This document shows positions 27,689 to 36,862 of a DNA stretch of 61,572 bases, in pieces. A model generated the notes under the pieces. It was not told the DNA's origin, did no database searches, and saw only the letters and a program-made list of their open reading frames with translations. This DNA comes from JAWXCM01 sp034408745 (GTDB lineage: Bacteria; Acidobacteriota; Terriglobia; Bryobacterales; Bryobacteraceae): positions 1 to 61,572 of the forward strand of contig JAWXCM010000152.1 of the NCBI GenBank assembly GCA_034408745.1. The letters are read 5' to 3'. Positions within the stretch are counted from its first letter, which is position 1, and each line of letters begins with the position of its first letter. A program made the position numbers and the translations under genes.

Positions 27689-29095
27689 CTAGCGCGGAGA
27701 TTTTATGTCAGGCAGAACACGTACGGATTCGAGCGTGGCGCGTACCGGAACCTTGTCGTAGACCTCTGTCCGAAGCACAGCCTGGAAGTGCCATGGTCCG
27801 GTGTGACCGGGAGCAGCCTGTTTCAATCTTGCGAGGAGTTGGGCGAGGCTGCTTTCGGTGGTGATGAACTCGGTTGCGATTTGCGTAGCCTGAGAGTTCA
27901 GCCCGTTAATGAGAAGCAGCCGCTTGCGGCGATCGATGCCCGGGATCATGGAGATGAGCGCGTACTCCTTGTCGGCCTCAGTTTCGGTCTGTGAGTAGGC
28001 GATTTTGTATTCGGCGGGCTCGCCTGGTGCGGGATTGGCGTTGACGATGCCGCGGGGGTGCTCGTCTGTGGTGGTTACGAGGCGGAGCGGATATTCCTTA
28101 AGCAGCGTTTCGAGCCACTGGTTTGCTTCGCTGTGGCCCATCAGGATCATGTTGTCTTTGCGGAGATCGTCCCAGCTGAGGAAGCGGCTTTGGGTGGTTC
28201 GAACCGGGACACTGCGCCGGGTGAGGAGACCTGCGAGGTGGACACCGGCGATGGCTTCGCCTACCTTAGTTTGGTTGATGACGGGTGTGTAATAGATGAA
28301 CTCTCCCTGGGGCAGGTGGAATGCGTCGATGACGCGCTTCTCGTCCTCAGGGTGCAGCCGGTATCGGACGGGCTGCGTGTCTGGAGACAGCGGTTTTGCG
28401 AAGTGCTTGATGACGGCCGTCTGTGGGTTGCTGAAACAGATAACGGCATCGGAACCAGCTTCGAACCACGGGCTCCACAGTTCGTCTGTTGCGGGCTGGG
28501 CAGTGACTGCAGCAATGGCGCCCGACCTCGGCGCTGGGCGCAGGACGTAGCCGATAAGGCCTCCAAAGCACAGTAATGCGATCGCGAGGATGGCAAGCCG
28601 GGGCTGAGTGAACAAGTACGGCGATGGGGGTGGAGGCGCGGGCGTCTCTGTTGGCGTCGCGGCGGGTGCTGGAACCGCGGGCTGACTGGCGGCGGCGACG
28701 GCCTCGGCAAGTTGAGCGACGCTGGAGACGGTGGGAACTCGTCGGAAGACCGGGACATAGCGGCCTACCGGAAGCTCGATGCGGACCTCGTCCGACTGGC
28801 CGTCGTGGGCGTAGTACTCCTGAAGCTTTTGCCGCAGAGCGTGAGCCTGGCGCCGCACGATGGAATCTTCACTGGGCGAGTAGTCGGAGCCACGCTGGAA
28901 GACTTCGCTGCCGATTAGATATTCATTAATTCGCTGGGATTCACCGTGAAGGGTCGTCTCGCAAATGAATCGGAGGAAGCGCTGGAGGCGCTCTGAGCGT
29001 TCGAACTGCGAACTGTGCAGAACAGCCTCGAGTGCCGCACTTGCCTCTGACGGTGAGACAGGCGTCTGTTCGAGATCGATGCCCGACGATGGCAT
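27689..29095 (-). CDS. membrane-anchored regulator, paralogue of the one at 11295-12584
   Basis: The 468-residue protein repeats the layout of its paralogue: an N-terminal helical, probably DNA-binding domain (LHSSQFERSERLQRFLRFI ... EDSIVRRQAHALRQKLQEYY ... LPVGRYVPVF), a Pro/Ala linker, one transmembrane helix (LAILAIALLCFGGLIGYVL) and a sensor-like domain of about 260 residues (FLSWDDLRKDNMILMGHSEA). The ATG at 29095 is preferred over a GTG at 29110 because GGAG lies upstream. It precedes the aldo/keto reductase-Oar-VCBS operon on the same strand; one operator-like motif lies upstream of each. A direct role in controlling that operon is inferred. Confidence 0.72.
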   Translation of the reverse strand: MPSSGIDLEQTPVSPSEASAALEAVLHSSQFERSERLQRFLRFICETTLHGESQRINEYLIGSEVFQRGSDYSPSEDSIVRRQAHALRQKLQEYYAHDGQSDEVRIELPVGRYVPVFRRVPTVSSVAQLAEAVAAASQPAVPAPAATPTETPAPPPPSPYLFTQPRLAILAIALLCFGGLIGYVLRPAPRSGAIAAVTAQPATDELWSPWFEAGSDAVICFSNPQTAVIKHFAKPLSPDTQPVRYRLHPEDEKRVIDAFHLPQGEFIYYTPVINQTKVGEAIAGVHLAGLLTRRSVPVRTTQSRFLSWDDLRKDNMILMGHSEANQWLETLLKEYPLRLVTTTDEHPRGIVNANPAPGEPAEYKIAYSQTETEADKEYALISMIPGIDRRKRLLLINGLNSQATQIATEFITTESSLAQLLARLKQAAPGHTGPWHFQAVLRTEVYDKVPVRATLESVRVLPDIKSPR

Positions 29096-29164
29096 GGTTA
29101 ATAGCTCCACTTGCCGGTTTCGATGAGCGACACCGGAGTGTTAAGAGTTTATATCACACGGGTT

Positions 29165-29189
29165 CGAACCGTTCGTAACAGGGCGAACG
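29165..29189. promoter_or_regulatory. operator-like motif upstream of the regulator gene
   Basis: CGAACCGTTCGT (29165-29176), four bases, then GGGCGAACG (29181-29189). It repeats the motif at 27649-27680 at the same 70-bp distance from a start codon, and lies between the regulator and the divergent malate synthase gene. Binding here could control both. Confidence 0.6.
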
Positions 29190-29248
29190 TGAGTGTTATT
29201 GGCCGATTTTGTTGACACGCCATCCTCTACAGTTTTAAGGTTTGGCTC

Positions 29249-30820
29249 ATGACCTCCTTACGAACCTGTGCAGGCGTCGAGATTACGCGACCTGTTTCCG
29301 AAGTCCAGTCCGAGATTCTGAGCCCTGAAGCAATCACGTTTGTTGCTGAGTTAAGCCGCCGGTTCGAGGCTCGGCGGCAAGAGCTGTTGGGGAAGCGGGC
29401 CGAGAGGTGGGAGGGGTTGCGTGCGGGCAGGCTTCCTGATTTTCTGCCGGAGACGCGGGAGGTGCGGGAATCGAAGTGGACGGTGGCCCCTATACCTGCG
29501 GGGCTGCGGGACCGCCGAGTGGAGATCACGGGCCCCGTCGAACGGAAGATGATCATCAATGCGATGAACTCCGGCGCCACGACGTTTATGGCGGACCTGG
29601 AGGATTCCAACTCGCCGACGTGGGAGAACAATGTTTCGGGCCAGGTGAATTTGCGGGATGCGGTGGCGGGAACGATCAGATTTACGAGTCCGGAGGGCAA
29701 AGCGTACAAACTTAACTCGAAGACGGCTGTGCTGCTGGTGCGGCCTCGTGGGTGGCACCTGCATGAGAAGCATGTGCTGGTGGATGGTGTGCCTGTTTCC
29801 GGGTCGTTGTTCGACTTCGGGTTGTACTTCTTTCACAACGCGAAGGCTCTGCTGGGCCGTGGCTGGGGTCCGTGGTTCTACCTGCCGAAGATGGAGAGCC
29901 ACCTGGAGGCTCGGCTGTGGAACGACGTGTTTGTGTTCGCGCAGGACTACACCGGAGTGCCGCAGGGATCGGTTCGCGCGACGGTGCTGATTGAGACGAT
30001 TCTGGCCTCGTTCGAGATGGACGAGATTTTATTCGAACTGCGCGACCATTCGGCAGGGTTGAACTGCGGTCGATGGGACTACATTTTCAGCTATATCAAG
30101 AAGCTGGGGAGCAGGCCGGAGTTCGTGTTGCCGGACCGGGCGCAGGTGACGATGGACAAGGCATTTCTGAAGGCGTATGTCGACCTGCTGATCCATACGT
30201 GCCACAAACGCGAGATCCACGCCATGGGCGGCATGGCGGCGCAGATTCCCATCAAGAATGACCCGGAGGCGAACGAGAAGGCGCTCGAGAAAGTCCGGCA
30301 GGACAAGCTGCGTGAGGTGATGGCGGGGCACGACGGGACGTGGGTTGCGCATCCGGGACTGGTCGGCGTGGCGAAGCAGATCTTCGACGAACACATGCCT
30401 GAGCCGAATCAGATTTCGGTGAAGCGGGAGGATGTCCATGTGACCGCTGAAGACTTGCTGCGGCCCCACACAGGTGACATCACGATTCAGGGACTGCGGG
30501 CCAACGTCGACATTGGAATTCAGTATCTGGAGGCCTGGCTGAATGGCAATGGGTGCGTTCCGATCTACAACCTGATGGAGGACGCTGCCACGGCTGAGAT
30601 TTCAAGGTCGCAGGTGTGGCAGTGGGTGCGGCACGGAGTGACGCTCAAGGACGGGACCAGGGTGACTTCGGATTTGGTGAATGAGGCCATCGACGCGGAG
30701 TTGACGTCGAAGCCGGGATCCGCGAACAAGGCTGTGGCTGCGGGAATATTCGCGGACATGATGACGCGCGGCGATTTCCAGGAATTTCTGACAACCGCCG
30801 CGTATCAATACATCGACTGA
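29249..30820 (+). CDS. aceB: malate synthase A
   Basis: The 523-residue enzyme condenses glyoxylate and acetyl-CoA to malate in the glyoxylate bypass. Family blocks are visible: GPVERKMIINAMNSGA, TFMADLEDSNSPTWENN, VLIETILASFEMDEILFELR followed by HSAGLNCGRWDYIFSYIKK (about residues 245-283), AMGGMAAQIPIK, and the C-terminal WQWVRHGVTLKDGT. Length is that of the A isoform. The promoter may use TTGACA at 29212-29217; the -10 box is unclear and there is no strong ribosome-binding site. No isocitrate lyase gene is in this window. It is divergent from the regulator. Confidence 0.95.
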   Translation: MTSLRTCAGVEITRPVSEVQSEILSPEAITFVAELSRRFEARRQELLGKRAERWEGLRAGRLPDFLPETREVRESKWTVAPIPAGLRDRRVEITGPVERKMIINAMNSGATTFMADLEDSNSPTWENNVSGQVNLRDAVAGTIRFTSPEGKAYKLNSKTAVLLVRPRGWHLHEKHVLVDGVPVSGSLFDFGLYFFHNAKALLGRGWGPWFYLPKMESHLEARLWNDVFVFAQDYTGVPQGSVRATVLIETILASFEMDEILFELRDHSAGLNCGRWDYIFSYIKKLGSRPEFVLPDRAQVTMDKAFLKAYVDLLIHTCHKREIHAMGGMAAQIPIKNDPEANEKALEKVRQDKLREVMAGHDGTWVAHPGLVGVAKQIFDEHMPEPNQISVKREDVHVTAEDLLRPHTGDITIQGLRANVDIGIQYLEAWLNGNGCVPIYNLMEDAATAEISRSQVWQWVRHGVTLKDGTRVTSDLVNEAIDAELTSKPGSANKAVAAGIFADMMTRGDFQEFLTTAAYQYID

Positions 30821-30822
30821 GC

Positions 30823-32313
30823 TCAGGCGAGCTTCAACTCGCGGACAGCGTCGCCGGCTCCCCTGAGGTTGGCGAGCGTCATCTCCGAGTACTTGCGCGA
30901 CAGGAGGACGCCGTCGGCTCCTCCTTTGAAGGCGGCGAGCACGGCTTGTTTGGTGCCTTGCGGGGAACTCTTCGAGTTCTGGTCGGCGGTTGGGATATCG
31001 ATGTCGATGCCGGGCCAGAGAAGTGTCTTTGTGCCCGCAAGTCCTGCTTTGGCGCGTTTGGTCTCATTGAGCACATACTCGGCACTGAGTCCGGTGCGCG
31101 GAATTTCGCTGAGCGGCTTTTCCTGTTTGTAGTCGAGGACGCGGTAGTGGAAGTCGAGGAGCTCCTGCGGGGGGACGTCGCCGTAGATTGTTTTGCCGAC
31201 GCTGTTGACGTAGCTGGCAAGGCGCTCGCCACCACAGTTGTGATAGATCACTATTTTGAGGAAGTCGGACACGGGCGCGATGGCCTGCAGGTCCTGCTCG
31301 GCGCGATAGATCGGATTGAAGGAGTTGTTGTGCCAGATGTGCCAGCCGACTCCTGCCGATGGCCGGGCTTGCTTCGCGGCGTTGTAGATGGCTTTGTAGG
31401 TATCGCGGAGGCTGTCGGTCCAGAGCATCTCCCAGGCGAGCAGTTCCGGATATCGAAGCATCAGCCGCCACGTGGCTACGTAGAAGCCGTCAACGGGTCG
31501 AGTGCCGGCACGACTGGCGTTGACGAATTTTTCCAGTTCAAGGAAGCCCTGCTTCGCGCGGTCGACGTTGATGCCTCGATCCTTTGCTTTTTTCTGACAG
31601 AACTCGCAGAAGCAGGTGACTTTGCCGGGATCGCCGCGACCTCCGCCGTGGCTGGCGCCGAGCGCGTTTGAGAAGGCGCCCTGGCGCTCCGAGCCCCACA
31701 TTACACCGTCGACCTCGTATGACTTCACATAGTCCTGGGTAAGACCGGTGAGGAACCCCGCGTAGTCGGGGTTATTGAAGCAAAGGGTTCCCGCGGGCCG
31801 GCCGTGGACGTCTTTCTCCTGCAGCTTCTGGACGTTCGGAACGTCGCCCCTCCAGACGTCTTCGTACCAGCAGATGGTTTTCATGCCTCGCTTTTTTGCG
31901 GCCGGCAGGACGGCTTCGAGGAGGTCGTAATCGCCATGGTCCGTCGCGCGGAAATCTTTCAGCGCGGTCTTTCCGTAAAATTGCGGGTGAATTTTTGTGT
32001 AATTTCCTCCGCGGAAGTTGGTGTCGTACTCCTGTTTGCCGTGATCGGGCAAGGGCTGCCCTGGAACCTGACGGCCGGCGATACCGCGTCCGTAGGTGAA
32101 TGTCGCGAGGAAGAGGGTGTTGACGGACCCGAGCTTCTGCAGGTTGTCAAGGACGGCGTCGACTCCTTCGTCGAGGAATGAGACCGCTCCGGCCTGCATT
32201 CCGATCATCTTTTTCGGGGAGTTCCACGAGAAGGCCTGCGATGCGGCGGCGGCCATGGGAGCGGCGGCGGCGAGACTGGCAGCCGCTCCCGTTGCGAATT
32301 CTCTGCGATTCAT
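30823..32313 (-). CDS. Tat-exported glycoside-hydrolase-like protein
   Basis: The 496 residues start with a twin-arginine signal (MNRREFATGAAASLAAAAP). The rest looks like a TIM barrel of the putative glycosyl hydrolase group: LDEGVDAVLDNLQKLGSVNT, KKRGMKTICWYEDVW, SYEVDGVMWGSERQGAF, and a Cys pair CFCEFCQKKAKDRG. It converges on malate synthase with 2 bp between the stops. On the minus strand it follows the Oar receptor by 36 bp, so receptor and hydrolase are probably one operon. I cannot name the catalytic residues or the family number. Confidence 0.75.
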   Translation of the reverse strand: MNRREFATGAAASLAAAAPMAAAASQAFSWNSPKKMIGMQAGAVSFLDEGVDAVLDNLQKLGSVNTLFLATFTYGRGIAGRQVPGQPLPDHGKQEYDTNFRGGNYTKIHPQFYGKTALKDFRATDHGDYDLLEAVLPAAKKRGMKTICWYEDVWRGDVPNVQKLQEKDVHGRPAGTLCFNNPDYAGFLTGLTQDYVKSYEVDGVMWGSERQGAFSNALGASHGGGRGDPGKVTCFCEFCQKKAKDRGINVDRAKQGFLELEKFVNASRAGTRPVDGFYVATWRLMLRYPELLAWEMLWTDSLRDTYKAIYNAAKQARPSAGVGWHIWHNNSFNPIYRAEQDLQAIAPVSDFLKIVIYHNCGGERLASYVNSVGKTIYGDVPPQELLDFHYRVLDYKQEKPLSEIPRTGLSAEYVLNETKRAKAGLAGTKTLLWPGIDIDIPTADQNSKSSPQGTKQAVLAAFKGGADGVLLSRKYSEMTLANLRGAGDAVRELKLA

Positions 32314-32349
32314 AAATCAACTCCTGAACTGCTCTGTTTGTGACATGTT

Positions 32350-35300
32350 TCAGAAGACAAAGCGCAGGCCGAGTTGAATATTCCGGGGGAAATTCGACTG
32401 GCCGGTATCGCGCAGAATTCTTCCGAAGTTGGTGGATGTTGGGTCGAGGTTGGGGTCGCTGGAAAACACGGCGGTGTTCAGCGCGTTGAAGGCGTCGATG
32501 CGGAACTGCATATTCCAGCCTTCCCGGATTCGGGTGTTCTTGATGAGCGAGGCATCTACCGTGGTGGCCCACTGGTTGCGGAGGTTGCCAAAGCGGATCG
32601 GTGTAGTCCGGAGCGTGAAGTTGGGCCTGACGGCCCAGACCGGCTCCTCGCCAGGGAGCACGTTGCGGACGGCGCCATTCACGTCGATGACCCCGGTCTT
32701 GAAGAGGCGGTCCCAGGCGGGGTTCTCGAGGCGCGGATCGCCGAGCAGGTATACGTTGCCGGGGATCGACATAGGGTCACCCGACTGCAGGACTGTGCTG
32801 ACGACGGTTTGCCAGCCGCCGACCACTCCTTTGACCAGCCAGTGGCTGTTGGACAGGAAGCGGCGGTTGGCACCGAAGGGCAGTTCATAGCTGGGGGCGA
32901 CCACGAGGCGGTGGGTGCGGTCGAAGTCGGTTAATGTGCGTGTCGGCGCGGGGTCCTGCGCGTTGAGGTAATCGAGGGCTTCGATGTTTTTCGACCAGGT
33001 ATAGGTGGTGATGAAGTTGAGACCGTGGGAGTAGCGCTTGTTGAGGATGACCTGGAGGGCGTTGTACCAGATTTGACCGTCGTTGCGCTCCTGCATGGTG
33101 ATGCCGGTGAACTGCGGGAATGGCCGCAGCAGTTGAGTGCGGGCGACGGTGGTGTTGTTCAGTCCGGTGCCAGGGATGAGTCCGGCAAAGGGATTCGGCA
33201 CCTGCTGATTGAGGTAGTTGGGGTTGCCACCCGTCGAAATGTCGCCGAGGGCCAGTGATTCGACGGAGATCTCGTTGATACCTTTGCTGACGGTGGCGGC
33301 TTTGGTCCGGGAACCGACGTAGGAGACGTCGAGCAGCATCCTTCCGGGGAGTTGGCGCTGAATGCCGAAGGAGAACTGGTGAACGTAGGAGGTTCGGGAC
33401 CTGGGATCGGTGAAGCTTACGCCCTGCCCAAGGAAGGTGGAAAGTCCGGCAGCAGAACCGGCGGGAAGCAGGAGTCCTCCGGGAAGCGGATTGGAGATTG
33501 TGCCGGCTGGTGTCTGCCCGGCGTCGAGCGAGGCGATGTATGGCGTGGCCTGGCTGAAGCCTGCCTGATTGCCGCGTGCGGTCGGGTTCAGGAAGAAGAG
33601 GCCGTAGCCGCCGCGCAGCACGGTGTGGTCATTTACCTGCCAGGCCGCTCCGATGCGGGGCTGCCAGTTGTTCCAGTCGGTGTCATAAGGCGAGCGTGGG
33701 AGTCCGTTGACTCCGGCGAACCCGATACCGCCCTTCGCCTGGAATCCAGGGAATCTGCTCTGATCGATCTGCGAGGAGACGGGGTTGACCTGGTCGGGGA
33801 AGAAGCCACGGTTGATCTGGTTGAAGCGCTCCGTCGGCGGCAAATTGATGTCCCAACGCAGGCCGAAGTTGATGGTGATGCGACGGCTGATCTTGAAGTC
33901 GTCCTGGAACCACGGGGCGTAGTAGATCCACTGCCAGTAAGGGTTGGGGACGTTCGCCACACTGCCGGAAGCGGCGTAGCCGAGGAGAAATGAAGCCATG
34001 CCTACGCCGCTGGCGGCGTCCTGTACCAGGTAGTCGCGGCGAGTGAACTGGCGGTCGAAGGCGAAGGTTCCGCCAGCGGCTCCGGGGCGAAGTTGCGTGT
34101 AGCGCGTGATGCGGTAGTCGAGTCCGAGTTTGAGGGTGTGTTTGCCACGGATCAGGACCATGTTGGGCCCGAAGGACGCTGTGGTGGTGGGTTCAAAGGT
34201 CACGTTACCACTGCTGGGTCCGAGTGAGCGGACCTGGCTGATGTCGAGCCGAGGGAAGAGATCGGGACGGGGGAGCTTTGAAACGAGCGCCTGGGGCCAG
34301 CCGAACTTTGTCATGTCGAAGCCTTCATTTCCGTACGGGCCAAGGTCTTCCACCCAGCGCGTGATGGAGGCTCGCACGTTGAGGAGAGTGGAGGGAGTCA
34401 GCGTGGTGATGGAATCGAGGACAAAGCCGTTGTTGAACTTGCCGCCGTTGCGGTAGTCGCCGACTACGCCCGGCATGCCGTTGGTGTTGCGGAGCTGGAC
34501 AAAGTCGTTCCAGGAGTAACGGCCGTAGATGCGCTGTCTGGGGCCGAACTGATGGTCAACGCGGGTGACGAGGTTCTTAAATTTGAAGTTGCCAATGTTG
34601 GGATTCAGGATGAAGTTGTTTTGCCAGGGCACGGAGCCGGGTGTGGTGGTGTTGGGCTCGGGGTAGAGCTTTGTGATGGTTGCCGCGGTGGGATTGATGC
34701 GGTTGGCCGGGATGACGTTGCCGGGGAACGCGCTTCGCACCCAGCGTCCGTTTTCCATGCGCCCGGTGAGCGGGTCGAAGATCTGGATAAGACCTCCGGA
34801 GTTGTCGAACGTTTTGGAGAAGTCGCCGTTGCGCTGCTCAAGGCTGGGGACCGACGAGATGGACTCGGTCGGGTAGTAAGTGTCCTCGCGATAGCCTTCC
34901 CAGGAGAGGAAGAAGAACGTCTTGTCCCTGCCTTTGTAGAGCTTCGGCAGCCAGACGGGTCCGCCGAAACTGAAGCCGTACTGGTCGAGCGCGTTGCCCT
35001 GGCGGTCGGCGTTCTTGGCGTTGTTGGCGAAGGTGTTGGCGTTCAGCGAGGTTCGCTTCAGGAACTCATAGGCGCTTCCGTGGAATCGGTTGGATCCGCT
35101 GCGCGTGGACACGTTGACGACACCCCCGCCGGTTCGGCCGTACTGGGCGTCGTAAGTGTTCGTCATTACTTTGAACTCTTCGACCGCATCGACGGGCGGG
35201 ACGTAGGCGATGTTGTTAGCGCCGTTATAAATGGCGTTGTTGGGAGCGCCGTCCATCAGGAATTCATTGTTGCTGCCTCGTCCGCCGTTGATAGACCACG

Positions 35301-35853
35301 AGGAGATGCCGCTGTTGCTGAAGGGGTTCAGATGCTGGGTGCCGGAAGTGTGGACCACGCCGGGAGCGAGCGAGGCGAGCATGATAGGGTTGCGGATGTT
35401 GAGAGGAAGGTCGGCCACAGTTTTGTTGTCGATGACGAGGCCGCGATCCGCCTTTTCCGCGTCGAGCAGAGGCGCTTCACTGGTAACGTTGACAACTTCG
35501 GCACTCTGACCAATCTGCAAGGGGACGTCGATTACGGCGGACTGACTGACGTGGAGTTCGATATTGTCGCGGAGGAAGCTCTTGAAGCCTGGCGCCTCGG
35601 CGGCGAGTTGATATGTTCCGGGGTTCAGGAGCAGGAAGCGAAACTGGCCGCTTTCGCTGGCGGCAGCGGGGAAGCTGACACCGGTGTCGTTATTCGTGAT
35701 GCGGAGCTGTGCTCCGGCGATGACGGCTCCAGAGGGATCGGTGACGGTTCCGCTTACGCTGGCGCGCGTCTCCTGAGCCCTGGCGAGGCTGGTCAGGAGC
35801 GCAGCAGACAGAGCAAGCAAGGCCAGACACGAACGGGTATTCCGGTGTGACAA
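32350..35853 (-). CDS. Oar-type TonB-dependent receptor
   Basis: No ATG precedes the signal peptide, but a TTG at 35853 follows a strong GGAGG and gives 1167 residues: LSHRNTRSCLALLALSAALL ... ARAQ. A longer frame to 35982 enters the resolvase remnant and is an artefact of fusion. The regulatory-like domain (RASVSGTVTDPSGAVIAGAQ), plug (LPLNIRNPIMLASLAPG, GRTGGGVVNVSTRSGS) and a barrel ending IQLGLRFVF are complete. Because the resolvase remnant abuts only about 30 bp upstream, the native promoter may have been replaced. Confidence 0.88.
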   Translation of the reverse strand: MSHRNTRSCLALLALSAALLTSLARAQETRASVSGTVTDPSGAVIAGAQLRITNNDTGVSFPAAASESGQFRFLLLNPGTYQLAAEAPGFKSFLRDNIELHVSQSAVIDVPLQIGQSAEVVNVTSEAPLLDAEKADRGLVIDNKTVADLPLNIRNPIMLASLAPGVVHTSGTQHLNPFSNSGISSWSINGGRGSNNEFLMDGAPNNAIYNGANNIAYVPPVDAVEEFKVMTNTYDAQYGRTGGGVVNVSTRSGSNRFHGSAYEFLKRTSLNANTFANNAKNADRQGNALDQYGFSFGGPVWLPKLYKGRDKTFFFLSWEGYREDTYYPTESISSVPSLEQRNGDFSKTFDNSGGLIQIFDPLTGRMENGRWVRSAFPGNVIPANRINPTAATITKLYPEPNTTTPGSVPWQNNFILNPNIGNFKFKNLVTRVDHQFGPRQRIYGRYSWNDFVQLRNTNGMPGVVGDYRNGGKFNNGFVLDSITTLTPSTLLNVRASITRWVEDLGPYGNEGFDMTKFGWPQALVSKLPRPDLFPRLDISQVRSLGPSSGNVTFEPTTTASFGPNMVLIRGKHTLKLGLDYRITRYTQLRPGAAGGTFAFDRQFTRRDYLVQDAASGVGMASFLLGYAASGSVANVPNPYWQWIYYAPWFQDDFKISRRITINFGLRWDINLPPTERFNQINRGFFPDQVNPVSSQIDQSRFPGFQAKGGIGFAGVNGLPRSPYDTDWNNWQPRIGAAWQVNDHTVLRGGYGLFFLNPTARGNQAGFSQATPYIASLDAGQTPAGTISNPLPGGLLLPAGSAAGLSTFLGQGVSFTDPRSRTSYVHQFSFGIQRQLPGRMLLDVSYVGSRTKAATVSKGINEISVESLALGDISTGGNPNYLNQQVPNPFAGLIPGTGLNNTTVARTQLLRPFPQFTGITMQERNDGQIWYNALQVILNKRYSHGLNFITTYTWSKNIEALDYLNAQDPAPTRTLTDFDRTHRLVVAPSYELPFGANRRFLSNSHWLVKGVVGGWQTVVSTVLQSGDPMSIPGNVYLLGDPRLENPAWDRLFKTGVIDVNGAVRNVLPGEEPVWAVRPNFTLRTTPIRFGNLRNQWATTVDASLIKNTRIREGWNMQFRIDAFNALNTAVFSSDPNLDPTSTNFGRILRDTGQSNFPRNIQLGLRFVF

Positions 35854-35879
35854 GAGAGCCTCCAAGGTACGTGGGTCTT

Positions 35880-36440
35880 CGATGTTATTGTCAAACGGCA
35901 AGGGCGCGGCGCGGTAAAGCGTGGCGCGGCTGACTTTGAACACGTCGGCCACGTCCTCGCGGCGTTTGCCTTCCTCGATCAACTTCCGGGCGTGGTCGAT
36001 ATGCTGCCGGGATAGCTTCGGCTTCGGGTCCGCTCCTGACGCCTCGCGCCCGTGCGGCCTTCATGCCTTCGCGGGTGCGCTCGATAATCAAACCTCGCTC
36101 GAATTGAGCAAGGGCGGCGAAGATATGAAGAACCAGTGTTCCTCCCGGTGTCGTCGTGCTGATTTCCTCCGTGAGCGACCGGAACTGAACGCCGCGCTTG
36201 TCGAAGTCCTCCACCATGGTGATGAGGTCGCGCAAGCTGCGGGCCAGCCGGTCGAGCTTCCACTATGAGCGTGTCGCCATCTTGCAACATTTTCAGACAG
36301 CGGAGCAGGGCAGGGCGCTTCGTCGTCGCGCCTGACAGCTCGTCTTTGAAAATCTTTTTGCACCCGGCCCGCTGCAACGCCTTCATCTGCATGTCGGCGT
36401 TCTGGTCGATAGTCGAGATGCGGGCGTAACCGTATTTCAT
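35880..36440 (-). pseudogene. serine recombinase (resolvase), two frameshifts
   Basis: The N-terminus from 36440 is a resolvase: MKYGYARISTIDQNADMQ with the catalytic Ser, then DELSGATTKRPAL and GDTLIV. Near 36260 the frame shifts: a two-base loss would explain GTGG where GTGTGG (V-W) is expected. It continues RDLITMVEDFDKRGVQF and ALAQFERGLIIERTREGM. Near 36035 it shifts again into PKLSRQHIDHARKLIEEGKR and the terminal helix-turn-helix DVFKVSRATLYRA. All three parts align with one Tn3-type resolvase, so the gene was once whole. The end blends into the Oar leader region. Confidence 0.85.
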
Positions 36441-36862
36441 GCCCCTAATCTGACACTGCAAACTTGTAACATTCAAGCCCTTTGTTTACGGGCCTTCCCG
36501 GCGTGTTGCAAGTTCTACCCGTTGTGAGACAGTTTACATCGCTATTGTTATGATCTCAGTGGGGCCGCACAGAAGCAGTGAACTTTGTCGAAAGGCAACA
36601 TGCGCGGGAACAAGCTTCGCGCCGCAAGAAACACGGGGGGCGTTCCCCGGCCCGGGCCTCGACGACACGATACATTTTGTCGAGAGTGGTCGGGGCAGAG
36701 GAGGGGGCCCGCACGGCGATGGAAGCGCTTTGGCGTTTACCACTCGTTAAGCGATCAGGCCGTTTACTTGGCAACACATCCATGTGGTTGTGTTTCAATG
36801 GCTTAATGACGTGTGGAGACGCACTGCAAAAACCGCTACACGTCTGAAGAGGAGCTTGATCG
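36441..36862. other. intergenic stretch between resolvase remnant and two-gene module
   Basis: No recognisable gene was found. It holds the inverted repeat near 36461-36514 and, near its end, GACGTGT (36808-36814) facing ACACGTC (36838-36844), a 7-bp inverted repeat just upstream of the first gene of the module. The second repeat is a possible operator. Confidence 0.4.
36461..36514. repeat. inverted repeat upstream of the resolvase remnant
   Basis: AACTTGTAAC (36461-36470) and GTTGCAAGTT (36505-36514) match at 9 of 10 positions as an inverted repeat. Resolvases act at inverted subsites next to their own gene, so this could be part of a recombination (res) site. Not proven. Confidence 0.35.

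Noticed and set aside
29160..29190. tRNA-like segment (GGTTCGAACC)
   Set aside because: It resembles a T-arm only; no acceptor, anticodon or D-arm can be folded around it. It is better explained as the operator-like motif.
34552..35850. 432-residue open frame on the + strand
   Set aside because: Antisense shadow of the N-terminal half of an intact Oar receptor.
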